Below are positions 53,689-62,467 of a DNA stretch of 64,000 nucleotides, piece after piece. The stretch's first letter is position 1. Each line of letters starts with the position of its first letter. Under the pieces are notes generated by a model, which ran no database searches, was not told where the DNA came from, and saw only the letters and a program-made list of their open reading frames with translations. Origin of the DNA: Ignavibacteriaceae bacterium (GTDB lineage: Bacteria; Bacteroidota; Ignavibacteria; Ignavibacteriales; Ignavibacteriaceae). A program made the position numbers and the translations under genes. Location: assembly GCA_023229425.1 (NCBI GenBank), contig JALNZG010000010.1:1-64000 (forward strand), read 5' to 3'.

Positions 53689-54411
53689 TTAGCTTTCTAC
53701 AAATTCAAATATTTCTATGTCCCAGATAGCAGAAGCACAGATAACCTTAAGGTCGAATGTCCCCTGCTTTCGAAAAATGGATTCTCCTTTCTCTTCGGAG
53801 AAAGTATTAAAAATACCTTCTATAGGCTCGCCGTTCTCACACAAAAAAACTGACGCATGCACACCACCTTCAGTGTCTTGTTTCTTTACACTCCAAACAA
53901 CTTTCCATTTTTTACTTTTGACAGTAAAATCATCGGTATTTTGTTGAACCGTCCCAGAAAAGCTTGCTACCCTTACCCACATTCCTTCTTTCTTGATGTG
54001 AATACCAGATTCACAATATTCTTTAATAAAGTCATAGGCTGAACTATATCCAAGTTCAGCACTCTTACTCAAATCTAAACACCCACCATCTTTATCCCCA
54101 ACTATTAATTTATTAAGACCACGGAAACAATACGCCTCTGCAAAATCAGGTTTAATTTTTATTGCCTGGTTATAGTCTTGAATAGCACCCCTAAAGTCTT
54201 TTAATCTTCCCTTTGCTAGCGCACGATAATGATACGCATCAAATAAATTTGGTTTACTTTTAAGTGCAGTACTAAAATCTTTAATAGCTCCTTTGTAATC
54301 TGAAAGCTCAAACTTTGCATTACCGCTTTTTAGATATTGCTCTGCTTTAGTTTGGCTAAATGAGTTGCAAGGGAAAAGAAAAATTAGAATAAGATAAATT
54401 ACCTTTTTCAT
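53689..54411 (-). CDS. Exported TPR protein with C-terminal beta domain
   Basis: The 240-residue protein has a signal peptide (MKKVIYLILIFLFPCNSFSQ). Three TPR units (about 22-120) end in the same DGGCLDLSKSAELGYSSAYD type segment as the neighbouring TPR protein, and a C-terminal domain of about 90 residues looks beta-rich (GTFDLKVICASAIWDIEIFEF). It is probably periplasmic. The C-terminal domain is not recognised. Confidence 0.78.
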   Translation of the reverse strand: MKKVIYLILIFLFPCNSFSQTKAEQYLKSGNAKFELSDYKGAIKDFSTALKSKPNLFDAYHYRALAKGRLKDFRGAIQDYNQAIKIKPDFAEAYCFRGLNKLIVGDKDGGCLDLSKSAELGYSSAYDFIKEYCESGIHIKKEGMWVRVASFSGTVQQNTDDFTVKSKKWKVVWSVKKQDTEGGVHASVFLCENGEPIEGIFNTFSEEKGESIFRKQGTFDLKVICASAIWDIEIFEFVES

Positions 54412-54458
54412 ATATAGCTTTTATTTTGCTTTTTAAGTTTTATTTTACAACCAAATTT

Positions 54459-54498
54459 ATTAAAAACAGTAAAGTAATATTAAATGTTGTTTTACTGT
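54459..54498 (-). terminator. Putative intrinsic terminator
   Basis: On the minus strand, ACAGTAAA / TTTACTGT around a 17-base loop is followed by a T-rich run, 50 bases after the stop of the gene at 54548. Confidence 0.55.
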
Positions 54499-54547
54499 CG
54501 CTATTTTGAAAAGTGCGGTCAAATTGACCTGCGGGTAATATCAACAT

Positions 54548-55507
54548 TTAGTTTTTTAACAAATATTTATCGCAGTCTGCAACTGCCCATTTGGGGACAG
54601 AAGGTTTTAATCCGATATATTCCCATTTAATAAGAGAATCTACGACGAAATGAAAAATCCATTTCGTTTCATCATCATTGAAATCCTTATTATAAAACTG
54701 GGGTTCCCCTCTATCAAGTAATATATTCGGAGATAAATCAATGAATTTTTTATAATCTATTAAGTCAATTCCAGTTGAGATGACAACAGAAAAATTTTGT
54801 ACTTCATTAATTCTTAGATTTGTCTTAGTAATTGCGTTTTCAATATGTTTTTCTAAACCAGATCTGGTAGTTACTGTTCTGGCCAATCCATCAAAGAATG
54901 GATTGTAATTTTTTGTGGGAAGGAATGTATCAAGACTGTTAACTCCATATTCGAAGGCAAGCTTTGAGTAATTAGCACAAGCGGTATTATCTTTTTGTCC
55001 CAATTTTTCTTCAGCTTTCAGAATGAGTTTTTGTAATCGTAGGTTGCCTATAAGTTTTATACACGTTATAGAATCAAAACCCTCATCAAAATATTCTTTA
55101 TAAAAGAGCACTAGTAATTGTCGAGTGAAAATCTTCCAATAATCCATCGTAGAAGATTCAGGTTCAACAGCTTTATGTTGAATCCAATTTCTTAGTTGAT
55201 TTAGGTCTCTTAATTCTTGGCGATTAGGAATTTTTTTCTTTGTCGATTTAAATTGGGAGTAATTATCAATTTCACTTATCATATTTTCAAATTCAATATT
55301 AAGTTGTTTTTCAGTTCTAATCTCATATTTTAATAAAATATTTCTTAAAACGATTTCTACTGCATTATGATAATTTAGGATAGCAATCATTTTATTAAAG
55401 GGACCAACTTGCACAGAATGTTGAACACCGTGATAATAAATTTGTTTAGCTAAAATTAGCCGATCAAAAATAATTTTGTGTTTTTCTTTTTCTATATTAG
55501 TATCCAT
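54548..55507 (-). CDS. HEPN-like hypothetical protein
   Basis: The 319-residue helical protein has an N-terminal region of four or so helices with NYHNAVEIVLRNILLKYE and, at about residues 108-113, RNWIQH, which fits the R-x4-H motif of HEPN ribonuclease or nucleic-acid-binding domains. The C-terminal half is mixed alpha/beta with no named family. HEPN proteins are common in defence and toxin modules, and this gene stands in an accessory stretch with BrnTA. The nuclease role is inference from one motif. Confidence 0.6.
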   Translation of the reverse strand: MDTNIEKEKHKIIFDRLILAKQIYYHGVQHSVQVGPFNKMIAILNYHNAVEIVLRNILLKYEIRTEKQLNIEFENMISEIDNYSQFKSTKKKIPNRQELRDLNQLRNWIQHKAVEPESSTMDYWKIFTRQLLVLFYKEYFDEGFDSITCIKLIGNLRLQKLILKAEEKLGQKDNTACANYSKLAFEYGVNSLDTFLPTKNYNPFFDGLARTVTTRSGLEKHIENAITKTNLRINEVQNFSVVISTGIDLIDYKKFIDLSPNILLDRGEPQFYNKDFNDDETKWIFHFVVDSLIKWEYIGLKPSVPKWAVADCDKYLLKN

Positions 55508-55614
55508 AATGGTATTATTTTAACAATGTGGCAACTAAAGCACTACTCAAAACAACTATGCAGTACTGTAAAGCCAATGCGAATAATTATTTATAAATTT
55601 GTTTCGTTCACTAA

Positions 55615-55693
55615 ACTCAAAGAGCAATTAACTTTTATAAAGAAACGCTAAAACTTATAAAATGCCGCAATTTTTAATGCAGTTGCTTTGAGT
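55615..55693. repeat. Spaced inverted repeat between accessory genes
   Basis: ACTCAAAGAGCAA (55615-55627) and TTGCTTTGAGT (55683-55693) form an imperfect inverted repeat with a 55-base spacer. A related TAGTGCTTTAG/ACTACTCAAAA-like segment lies at 55535-55560. The block sits directly downstream of the small gene at 55714 and may be a cassette boundary of another type. Confidence 0.45.
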
Positions 55694-55713
55694 CGTTGGT
55701 TATATAGCGACAT

Positions 55714-55929
55714 TTATTCTATTTCAATTAAAGCTTCTTCATCAGTAGTATTGGGCACATTAATTCTTATTGTTTTCCCATCTTTAGTCTTAGCTTCAAT
55801 ATGCATATTGGTCAGTGGTGGCCTAATGTCGTTTCCCATCAACTTTAGAATAATTTCCTGACCAGTTGATTCATCATATATATAGCTCCCACCAGATACA
55901 TCAGAAAAAGACAAAACGAAATTTTTCAT
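55714..55929 (-). CDS. Small hypothetical protein
   Basis: The 71-residue beta-rich protein (MKNFVLSFSDVSGGSYIYDE, then KTIRINVPNTTDEEALIEIE) has no recognised family. A ribosome site AAAGGAT precedes the start. It is 44 bases downstream of another small gene in the same direction; the two are likely co-transcribed. Confidence 0.6.
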   Translation of the reverse strand: MKNFVLSFSDVSGGSYIYDESTGQEIILKLMGNDIRPPLTNMHIEAKTKDGKTIRINVPNTTDEEALIEIE

Positions 55930-55973
55930 AAGTAATATCCTTTATAAATTATTTTTGTGAATAAAAGAAAACA

Positions 55974-56186
55974 TCAGCCCAGATTATTATTTTCACTATC
56001 ATCAGGATTTGATACGGGTGTATCTTTACCGTTAATTTTTCGTACGTGATAGTCAGGATAATTGCCTTTTTTAATTTCTTTTACGAATTCAGTTCTGGTC
56101 ATATTCTTGTTTTTCGAGTTATCACAAAATTTTTCGTTGCGGCCAGTAGAACCTTCATTAGTTACTGTAACTTTTTTGTAAGCCAT
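55974..56186 (-). CDS. Small protein, DUF3892-like
   Basis: The 70-residue protein has the central MTRTEFVKEIKKGNYPDYHV and the tail VSNPDDSENNNL. These resemble DUF3892, a short domain of unknown function whose members also end in an SNP..NNL motif. AAGGTG precedes the ATG. It is probably in an operon with the next small gene. Confidence 0.6.
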   Translation of the reverse strand: MAYKKVTVTNEGSTGRNEKFCDNSKNKNMTRTEFVKEIKKGNYPDYHVRKINGKDTPVSNPDDSENNNLG

Positions 56187-56205
56187 ATTTCACCTTCAAA
56201 TTAAT

Positions 56206-56286
56206 TTACATTTTTTTATTTTCTTGAATGAATTCTTCAGTTACATCATTATTATCCCAAGAAGCACCTATTCCATAAATCGCCAT
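56206..56286 (-). CDS. 26-residue ORF, possible truncated gene start
   Basis: A short ORF with a good ribosome site (AAGGAAAA) encodes MAIYGIGASWDNNDVTEEF and seven more residues before TAA. The MAIYGIG start followed by an acidic VTEEFI phrase looks like the N-terminus of a larger protein family of accessory regions, so this may be a gene truncated by an early stop. Confidence 0.38.
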   Translation of the reverse strand: MAIYGIGASWDNNDVTEEFIQENKKM

Positions 56287-56392
56287 TTTATTTTCCTTTT
56301 TTAATATTTAACTATGCTAGCCAAATATATTTATTTAAGTTAAAATATCTTTCCCCGCCAAAGTGAGAATAGTAGTATTTATTCAATTTACT

Positions 56393-56671
56393 TTACGCGC
56401 TGGTTCTATATTCTCTATCAATCCTCTCCTTTAATATAATTTTAATTAGAGATTGATAAGGAACATCCCGCTTGTTTGCTAAGGTCTTAATCTCATCTAA
56501 CATCGAGTCCGGCAATCTTAAAGAAATTGTCTTTGTAGTTGGTTTTAGATTAGCAAAAGCAACAGCTTCCTTTTTATTCCAATCTACATAATCCGTAGAA
56601 TCGGCATTCGCCCAAAATTCTCTTTCTTCATCTTCGGATTTAAATTTTGGTATCTTTTTTAATTGCTTCAT
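56393..56671 (-). CDS. brnA: BrnA-type antitoxin
   Basis: The 92-residue protein starts IPKFKSEDEEREFWANADSTDY, the N-terminal signature of BrnA/CopG antitoxins. It ends with a ribbon-helix-helix (TKTISLRLPDSMLDEIKTLA). It would bind BrnT and repress the operon. Its start overlaps the toxin gene by 32 bases. Confidence 0.9.
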   Translation of the reverse strand: MKQLKKIPKFKSEDEEREFWANADSTDYVDWNKKEAVAFANLKPTTKTISLRLPDSMLDEIKTLANKRDVPYQSLIKIILKERIDREYRTSA

Positions 56672-56957
56672 AGTATAATTCTCTTTCTTTTTTGCTCATA
56701 TCTCTTGCCGAAATAGTCCGTATCATATTTTTTCTTATGGTAAACACTACAAATAATCTGCGGTCAATATCTGTTCTGCCAAGTAAATACCAGCGTTTTT
56801 CTTTCTCGTAATTATTTTTTACATCCGAAATAATTAGCGGCTTATTAAAAAACACTTGTTCACATTCGGATTTTAAAACATTATGTTTTACTTTGTTTTT
56901 CTCCGAGTTGCCTTCATCCCATTGAAAGCTCTCACATTTTTCAAATATTTTTTTCAT
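56640..56957 (-). CDS. brnT: BrnT-type ribonuclease toxin
   Basis: The 105-residue protein matches BrnT: FQWDEGNSEKNKVKHNV near the N-terminus, RWYLLGRTDIDRRLFVVFT in the core, and RTISARDMSKKERELYYE at the C-terminus. The family has a RelE-like fold and cleaves RNA. It precedes the antitoxin gene, the usual BrnTA order. Confidence 0.92.
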   Translation of the reverse strand: MKKIFEKCESFQWDEGNSEKNKVKHNVLKSECEQVFFNKPLIISDVKNNYEKEKRWYLLGRTDIDRRLFVVFTIRKNMIRTISARDMSKKERELYYEAIKKDTKI

Positions 56958-57048
56958 GGCATTAGAATATTATGAATATATACATTCAAGGTCAAGCACT
57001 TTTATTTCAAACTATCACATCACTTAAAAATGTAGTGCCACGGTAATC

Positions 57049-57087
57049 CAAACCTCCGACGTTTCCAAAACGTCGGAGGTTTTTTAT
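57049..57087 (+). terminator. Strong terminator-like hairpin, plus orientation
   Basis: AAACCTCCGACGTTT / AAACGTCGGAGGTTT is an almost perfect 15-bp stem followed by TTTTTTAT. The genes on both sides are on the minus strand, so it does not end any recognised plus-strand gene. Confidence 0.75.
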
Positions 57088-57149
57088 AATTATTACAAAA
57101 AAAAATATTAACATACCTTTATCACCAAAAGCAGTGTAACTCATCTCCG

Positions 57150-57698
57150 CTATTTCCTTCCATATTTAACCCCCTTTTCTTTTACCTCAAACCCAATTTT
57201 TCTTTTTGGGGCAGGAGGAGGGGTTAACAATTGATTAATCGCTTCGAAGATTGCCGTTATCTGTTCATCATGAGTTTCAATTTTATATTCCAACTCTTTT
57301 AACTTTTGTGCCAACTCTTTGTGGGTCAAAAGTATTTCTTTCAAATGGACAAATGCCCGCACAACATAGATTCCCGCTTCAATCGCTCTTGGAGAATTAA
57401 GAACAGATGCCAGCATTAATGCGCCGTACTCTGTAAATGCAAAGGGCAAAACGGTTGAATGTTTTAGAGAATTGAACCGGTGCCAATCTGTCACCAGTTC
57501 GTTTTTTTCGCTAAGAGTCAATTGGAACATAAATTCTGAAGGGAACCTCTCCGGATTTCGTTTAACCTGCCGGTTAAGATTTTTAGTCTCCACTCCATAC
57601 AACTCCGCAAGATCGCGGTCAAGCATTACTCTTTGTCCGCGGATTAAGAGTATCTTGTTTTCAATTCGTTCCGTTGGGGCTAATTCGTTTGCGCTCAT
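57150..57698 (-). CDS. ORF6N-domain protein
   Basis: The 182-residue protein has an N-terminal ORF6N (KilA-N-related) DNA-binding domain (ENKILLIRGQRVMLDRDLAE, then NLNRQVKRNPERFP, LPFAFTEYGALMLAS). A coiled-coil segment (about 120-155) and a proline-rich, basic tail follow. The family is widespread on phages and chromosomes of Bacteroidetes, and its target is unknown. It closes the accessory stretch. Confidence 0.87.
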   Translation of the reverse strand: MSANELAPTERIENKILLIRGQRVMLDRDLAELYGVETKNLNRQVKRNPERFPSEFMFQLTLSEKNELVTDWHRFNSLKHSTVLPFAFTEYGALMLASVLNSPRAIEAGIYVVRAFVHLKEILLTHKELAQKLKELEYKIETHDEQITAIFEAINQLLTPPPAPKRKIGFEVKEKGVKYGRK

Positions 57699-57908
57699 AT
57701 TTTACCTCAATTAACTATTTCGTATCTGCTGTGTAAACCGAGAGTAAGAAAATAATCTTTTGCGGAAGAAGAGGATAGTAGTAATTGACTGGTTTTCCCC
57801 TCATCCCCGAAGCAAATAAGGTGATTTTAAATTCATTATTTATTTCCTTGATTTAAATTACAGAATTCTCTAAATCAAAGTCAAATGAATTTCTAATTTT
57901 TTGTAGCC

Positions 57909-57957
57909 GTAACCTCGAAGGTTACAATTTAATTTCCACCCTAACCTTCGAGGTTGC
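57909..57957. repeat. Inverted repeat pair of AACCTTCGAGGTT type
   Basis: GTAACCTCGAAGGTTA (57909-57924) and TAACCTTCGAGGTTGC (57942-57957) are reverse complements at 15 of 16 positions. The element lies just downstream of the aroB stop and may terminate or stabilise that transcript. It also looks like a dispersed intergenic repeat. Confidence 0.7.
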
Positions 57958-57968
57958 ATTACCCATGC

Positions 57969-59054
57969 TTAGATGCTTTTAAACATCCTCTCAAACGAGT
58001 TGAATACTTTTACTTTTTCAGCTTCAACGTCAAGGAGAATTTCACCGATATTTTTCAAAAGGACAAACTTAATTTTGCCATCCCTATTTTTCTTGTCAGA
58101 AAGCATTACTTGATACAGTTTTTCTTTATCTAATTTTTTTAGTGAAGTCGGTATAGGAATTTGTTTCGGAAGATAAAGAAATTTTTCTAACTGCTGCTCG
58201 GAGATAAATCCTTTTTCATGTGATAAATATAAAGCGCAAATTATCCCGGCAACAACTGCTTCCCCATGTTTAATCTTGAACTTTAATTCGCTCTCAAAAG
58301 CATGGGCAAATGTATGTCCGAAGTTTAATATTTTACGGAGTCCGGTCTCTCTTTCATCATTTGAAACTACTTCTGCTTTCACATTGATTGAATTTGCAAT
58401 TAAGTTTTCTGTTTTGGAAAAATCTTTTTGATAGAACAAAGGAATCGCCGCATTAGCTTCGTCATAAAAAGTTTGCCCGGTTAAAAAAGCATTTTTAATA
58501 ATTTCGCCTAAGCCGCAAGTGATTTCCTTTTCCGGTAAAGAAGAGAAAAAAGTTGTATCAATCAGAACAAATTTCGGTTGATGAAAACTGCCGATAATAT
58601 TTTTTGTGTTGTTAAAATTTATACCGGTCTTTCCCCCGATTGAACTGTCAACAGCCGCTAACAATGTTGTTGGAATATGCACAACAGGGATACCACGCAT
58701 AAAAATTGAAGCGGCAAATCCCACTGCATCACCGGTTACTCCGCCGCCAACTGCGACAATCAGCGTATCTCTTCCAAGTTTATTTTCCAGCATAATTTTA
58801 TGCAATTCGGAAATTTGCTTGAGTGATTTTGATTTTTCTCCCGAAGGAAATTTGTAAACAAGATCATTTTTTTCATCAATTAAAAAAGTCTGCAAATATT
58901 TTTTGTGGATACGAAAAACATTTTCATCAATTACGAAGCACATCCGCTTCGGTAACGATTTTTTTTCACAAAGTGATTTAAATTTTTCTAGGATTCCTTT
59001 GCCGAGATAGATATCGTATCCATTTTCTTTTAATGCAACGGTAAGAGTTTTCAT
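57969..59054 (-). CDS. aroB: 3-dehydroquinate synthase
   Basis: The 361-residue enzyme has the NAD-binding GGGVTGDAVGFAAS segment, PTTLLAAVDSSIGGKTGIN and the zinc ligands in GEIIKNA, NFGHTFAHAFE and KHGEAV. It cyclises DAHP to 3-dehydroquinate in the shikimate pathway. Its start overlaps the aroK stop (ATGA). Confidence 0.96.
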   Translation of the reverse strand: MKTLTVALKENGYDIYLGKGILEKFKSLCEKKSLPKRMCFVIDENVFRIHKKYLQTFLIDEKNDLVYKFPSGEKSKSLKQISELHKIMLENKLGRDTLIVAVGGGVTGDAVGFAASIFMRGIPVVHIPTTLLAAVDSSIGGKTGINFNNTKNIIGSFHQPKFVLIDTTFFSSLPEKEITCGLGEIIKNAFLTGQTFYDEANAAIPLFYQKDFSKTENLIANSINVKAEVVSNDERETGLRKILNFGHTFAHAFESELKFKIKHGEAVVAGIICALYLSHEKGFISEQQLEKFLYLPKQIPIPTSLKKLDKEKLYQVMLSDKKNRDGKIKFVLLKNIGEILLDVEAEKVKVFNSFERMFKSI

Positions 59055-59605
59055 TCGTGAAACTTTCTTTTTAATAATTTTACAAGATCATCTACGGTTT
59101 TGCCCACGGAAATAGTATCAATCTGATAGATAATGTCGGCTTGCAAATAAGTTTGCTCTCTTTTTTCTAGAAGTTCCGAAATTTTTGCTTTCGTTTCATA
59201 AGCAGAAAGCGGCATTCCGCTTTCGGATTTTAAAAGAGGTCTATCAACTTTGAATTGTAGCCGTCGGAAAATCTCCTCAGGCGAACTCTTCAGATAAACG
59301 GATATTCCTGTTTTTTTAATAAACTCAAGGTTTTCCTCTGTAGTTAACGTACCGCCTCCTAAAGCAAGAACAATATTTTCCATTGTTGCAGATTGCTTTA
59401 GCAGTTTACTCTCCTTTTGTCTAAAAAACAGTTCCCCATGAGTTTCAAAAATATTATTTACGGAATCGTTCAGTTGCGCTTCAATCAGTTTATCCAAATC
59501 GGAAAAGTCCCATCCAAGTACATTGGCTAAAATTGGTCCAATGGTACTTTTACCGGAGCCCATAAATCCTGTTAAGTAAATTCTTTTATTGCTCATTTTA
59601 TTCAT
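59051..59605 (-). CDS. aroK: Shikimate kinase
   Basis: The 184-residue P-loop kinase has the Walker A loop GFMGSGKST, the shikimate-binding FSDLD, GELFFRQKE and ALGGGT segments, and an Arg in DRPLL of the lid. It phosphorylates shikimate. The ATG at 59605 and a second at 59596 are both possible. Only about 12 bases separate the start from a terminator-like hairpin in the leader. Confidence 0.95.
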   Translation of the reverse strand: MNKMSNKRIYLTGFMGSGKSTIGPILANVLGWDFSDLDKLIEAQLNDSVNNIFETHGELFFRQKESKLLKQSATMENIVLALGGGTLTTEENLEFIKKTGISVYLKSSPEEIFRRLQFKVDRPLLKSESGMPLSAYETKAKISELLEKREQTYLQADIIYQIDTISVGKTVDDLVKLLKRKFHE

Positions 59606-59607
59606 TT

Positions 59608-59649
59608 AAAATAAAAATCCCCCTATCTTCATTCCAAAAATAGAGGGAT
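59608..59649 (-). terminator. Terminator-like hairpin between ppiD-type gene and aroK
   Basis: On the minus strand ATCCCTCTAT / ATAGGGGGAT (one mismatch) is followed by TTTTTATTTT. That T-rich tail ends a few bases before the aroK ATG, so it ends the foldase transcript and may partly attenuate aroKB. Confidence 0.7.
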
Positions 59650-59673
59650 AATTGTGTTTTCTGCAACTATTTT

Positions 59674-61761
59674 TTAACGGTTGTAAAAGAGATATCTGTC
59701 ATCAACAATGTCGGCATCTTTTTTCATTTTTGCCAGCCATTGACTTACAAAAGAGTTTTTCTTCTCTTGTAAAGTTCTATCCCTTAACATAGTTTTTTGC
59801 GCATTAAAAGTATTTGCATCAAATGCATCTTTAGATAATAATTTTGCTAAGAAATAGCCGCGGTTCCCTTTAATTGGCTCCGAAACTTTTCCAATAGAAA
59901 GGTCATAAGCTTTTGCTGCAAAGTTATATTCCAACCCAAGTTTTGGAATACTCCCAGAAGTTGTAAAAATTCCGGTGGTATCATAGAGAGCTCTGCCGTA
60001 AACACTTTTAGCTCCGGGGAAATTTGTACCTGTGTTTTTCTTTATATCTTCAATAAGAGATTTTGCTTTCGCATATTTTTTTTCTTTAAGAAGTAAAGCT
60101 TGCGCCTGCTTTTTCACATCTTCAAATTTCCTTATACCTTCGCTGATTACTTCAGAAACTCTTGCAATAACATAACCGTTGGTTCCCTTAAAAACCTGGC
60201 TAATAGTATTTACTCCATTTTCAAAGGCGAATTTTATCAAAGATTTATTAACCCCGATAACCGGCAGATAACCGCTTTCTTCATTGAAAGCAGGTGTTTC
60301 TTCTATTTTATATTTGGAGAGATCGGCTTCTTTTTCAAACCCGTTTTTTTCTGCGAGGTACGCAAAATCATTTGCTTGATTATAAATATCGTCTCTGGTT
60401 AACGCGGATGGTTTAATAGAATTAATTATTTTTTCAACAATATATTTTTTGGAAGTTTTGCCGGTAACTTTAATAATATGATACCCGTAATTTGTTTTTA
60501 CCGGTTTTTGCACCACACCAATTTGCCCGTTGAAAGCGGCTTCTTCAAATTCTTTTACCATTCTTCCTTTGCCGAACCAGCCAAGTTCTCCACCGTTCTT
60601 GGCGTTACCGTAATCTGAAGAATATTTTGCAGCAGCATCGGAAAAATTAAATCCGTTTAGGACTTCATTGTAAACACGAGTAGCCTCTGCAAAATCTTTT
60701 GGATCGTCGCCTGTACTTTTGATGAGAACATGAGATGCCTTAACTAGTACTTCGGTTGACGGAACTGATCCGGAGATTTGATAAATTCCATACGTATTGT
60801 TTGCTGAAAAAGGACCGATCATCGTTCCAATTTTAGAATCATCAAAATTATCTAGAAGAGCTGTCGGCAGTTGTGTAATATCCATTGTATCTTTTGAATA
60901 CGGGACTTCTGAGTAAATATCAGAGAAATATTTAAAAGATGAAGTATCATCCTTAGCTTTTAGGACTACATTCTGCAAATTTTTAAATATCCCTTCAGAA
61001 TCATTTCTCGAGGGTTGTATTTTAAAGAAGACGAATTTCAATTTTCTTTGAGCTTGAACCGAAAATTGATCAGGATGTTCATCGTAGTATTTTTTTACTT
61101 CATCATCCGGAGTTTTGAACTCGGCATCCGGAAGTGAGGCTAAATCAACTGATATAAATTCAGCCTGCATTTTAATGTTTTGGTCAACAAATTTTTGTTT
61201 CAGCTCACCATCGCTTACAGTGACGGTTGCCAGCAAATAACTTTGTAATTTTTGACTTAATAACTGTTGACGAACCACTTCTTCAGCTTCAACTAAAGCT
61301 TTTTTATTACGCGCATCGAACAAAGCGCTTTCATACATTTCCCGGTTAAACTTACCGGTTGAATCAATAAAATTCTTCTTTAAAAATTCCGGTGGATTGG
61401 GTCCAAGAATATAATCTCTTACTTCCTCGTCGGTTACTTTTATCCCAAATTTTTCAATCTGCTGTTCGGTTAACGTTTGTGTTACTATTGCATCCCAAAC
61501 CTGATCACGGAACTGATCCATATTTTCTTCGGGAATTTCTTGACCGGTTTGTGCTTTCTGATTTTCCACTGCTCGATCAAGAAAGTTTGAGAATTCTTGA
61601 TACGATATATCTTTTCCGTTGACTGAGCCTACATTGTTGGATCTTGCCCCTAATGCTTCTAACACATTAGAATCTGAAATAACCATGAATAAAACGAACA
61701 AGACGCCAACAGAAATTATGAAGGCTGGAGCTAAAGACCGCATTTTAGCCATCATAGCCAT
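59674..61761 (-). CDS. Membrane-anchored peptidyl-prolyl isomerase, PpiD/SurA-like
   Basis: The 695-residue protein has one N-terminal membrane helix (about 11-29). A SurA-N-type chaperone domain (VGSVNGKDISYQEF and following) leads to a parvulin PPIase domain (VKASHVLIKSTGDDP, then NGGELGWFGKGRMVKEFEEAAF, NYGYHIIKV) and a second, degenerate parvulin-like region in the C-terminal part. It would assist folding of exported and outer-membrane proteins in the periplasm, as fits a T9SS organism. It is divergent from the TetR gene. Confidence 0.9.
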   Translation of the reverse strand: MAMMAKMRSLAPAFIISVGVLFVLFMVISDSNVLEALGARSNNVGSVNGKDISYQEFSNFLDRAVENQKAQTGQEIPEENMDQFRDQVWDAIVTQTLTEQQIEKFGIKVTDEEVRDYILGPNPPEFLKKNFIDSTGKFNREMYESALFDARNKKALVEAEEVVRQQLLSQKLQSYLLATVTVSDGELKQKFVDQNIKMQAEFISVDLASLPDAEFKTPDDEVKKYYDEHPDQFSVQAQRKLKFVFFKIQPSRNDSEGIFKNLQNVVLKAKDDTSSFKYFSDIYSEVPYSKDTMDITQLPTALLDNFDDSKIGTMIGPFSANNTYGIYQISGSVPSTEVLVKASHVLIKSTGDDPKDFAEATRVYNEVLNGFNFSDAAAKYSSDYGNAKNGGELGWFGKGRMVKEFEEAAFNGQIGVVQKPVKTNYGYHIIKVTGKTSKKYIVEKIINSIKPSALTRDDIYNQANDFAYLAEKNGFEKEADLSKYKIEETPAFNEESGYLPVIGVNKSLIKFAFENGVNTISQVFKGTNGYVIARVSEVISEGIRKFEDVKKQAQALLLKEKKYAKAKSLIEDIKKNTGTNFPGAKSVYGRALYDTTGIFTTSGSIPKLGLEYNFAAKAYDLSIGKVSEPIKGNRGYFLAKLLSKDAFDANTFNAQKTMLRDRTLQEKKNSFVSQWLAKMKKDADIVDDRYLFYNR

Positions 61762-61885
61762 AATTTATTTATCTCCATTTTAGTAAATTTAGTCTTACAA
61801 ATTAGATACATAAGTCCTAAAAATCAACGTAAATTTTAAATAAAGTTTGATTATTTTCATTTTAGTAATAGAAATTTAAAGGAAA

Positions 61886-62467
61886 ATGGCAAAATCACGA
61901 AAAACCGACATTCTTAAGGCTGCTCAGAAAAGATTTATCAGGCATGGGCTAAACAAAACGACCTTAGAGGAAGTTGCACGAGACTTGCGAATCGGCAAAG
62001 CGACAATCTATCACTATTTTGAATCTAAAGATCAGCTCTTTGCAGAAACTGTGAGATTAGAAATCTCCGAATATCTCGATCAAATAAAAAATTGTTTTAA
62101 TAACGAGTCTCTTCCAATTAAAGAGAGGTTTCAAGAATATTTTCTTTTTAAAATGAAATTGGGGGAATTGTATCCGATTTTATTTGATGTGATAAAGCAG
62201 ACTATCAATGAATTTTCAACCGAAAAGATGGTTGAACTTCATCTCCATTTTTTAGAAAAAGAAGAAGAAATTTTATCGCTGGTTTTGCAATCAATAAAAA
62301 AAGAGAAGCATGATTTTATTGATAAACAATTTGCTAGAGTTATTATCGCAGAAACAACGGGTTTCTTACTACTTTCTTCCTTTTTGAAGACTCATAATAA
62401 AATGGAAGCGTTTTTTATAGAAAAAGGAAAAGATGAATTTCTGAGAAAGTTTTCTTTTCCCGATTAG
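61886..62467 (+). CDS. TetR/AcrR-family transcriptional regulator
   Basis: The 193-residue protein has the N-terminal helix-turn-helix (TTLEEVARDLRIGKATIYHYF, in two halves, about residues 27-47) and a helical C-terminal ligand domain without a recognised subclass. AAAGGA precedes the ATG. It is divergent from the foldase gene across 124 bases and may control it or itself. Its stop overlaps the phoU stop by four bases. Confidence 0.9.
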   Translation: MAKSRKTDILKAAQKRFIRHGLNKTTLEEVARDLRIGKATIYHYFESKDQLFAETVRLEISEYLDQIKNCFNNESLPIKERFQEYFLFKMKLGELYPILFDVIKQTINEFSTEKMVELHLHFLEKEEEILSLVLQSIKKEKHDFIDKQFARVIIAETTGFLLLSSFLKTHNKMEAFFIEKGKDEFLRKFSFPD

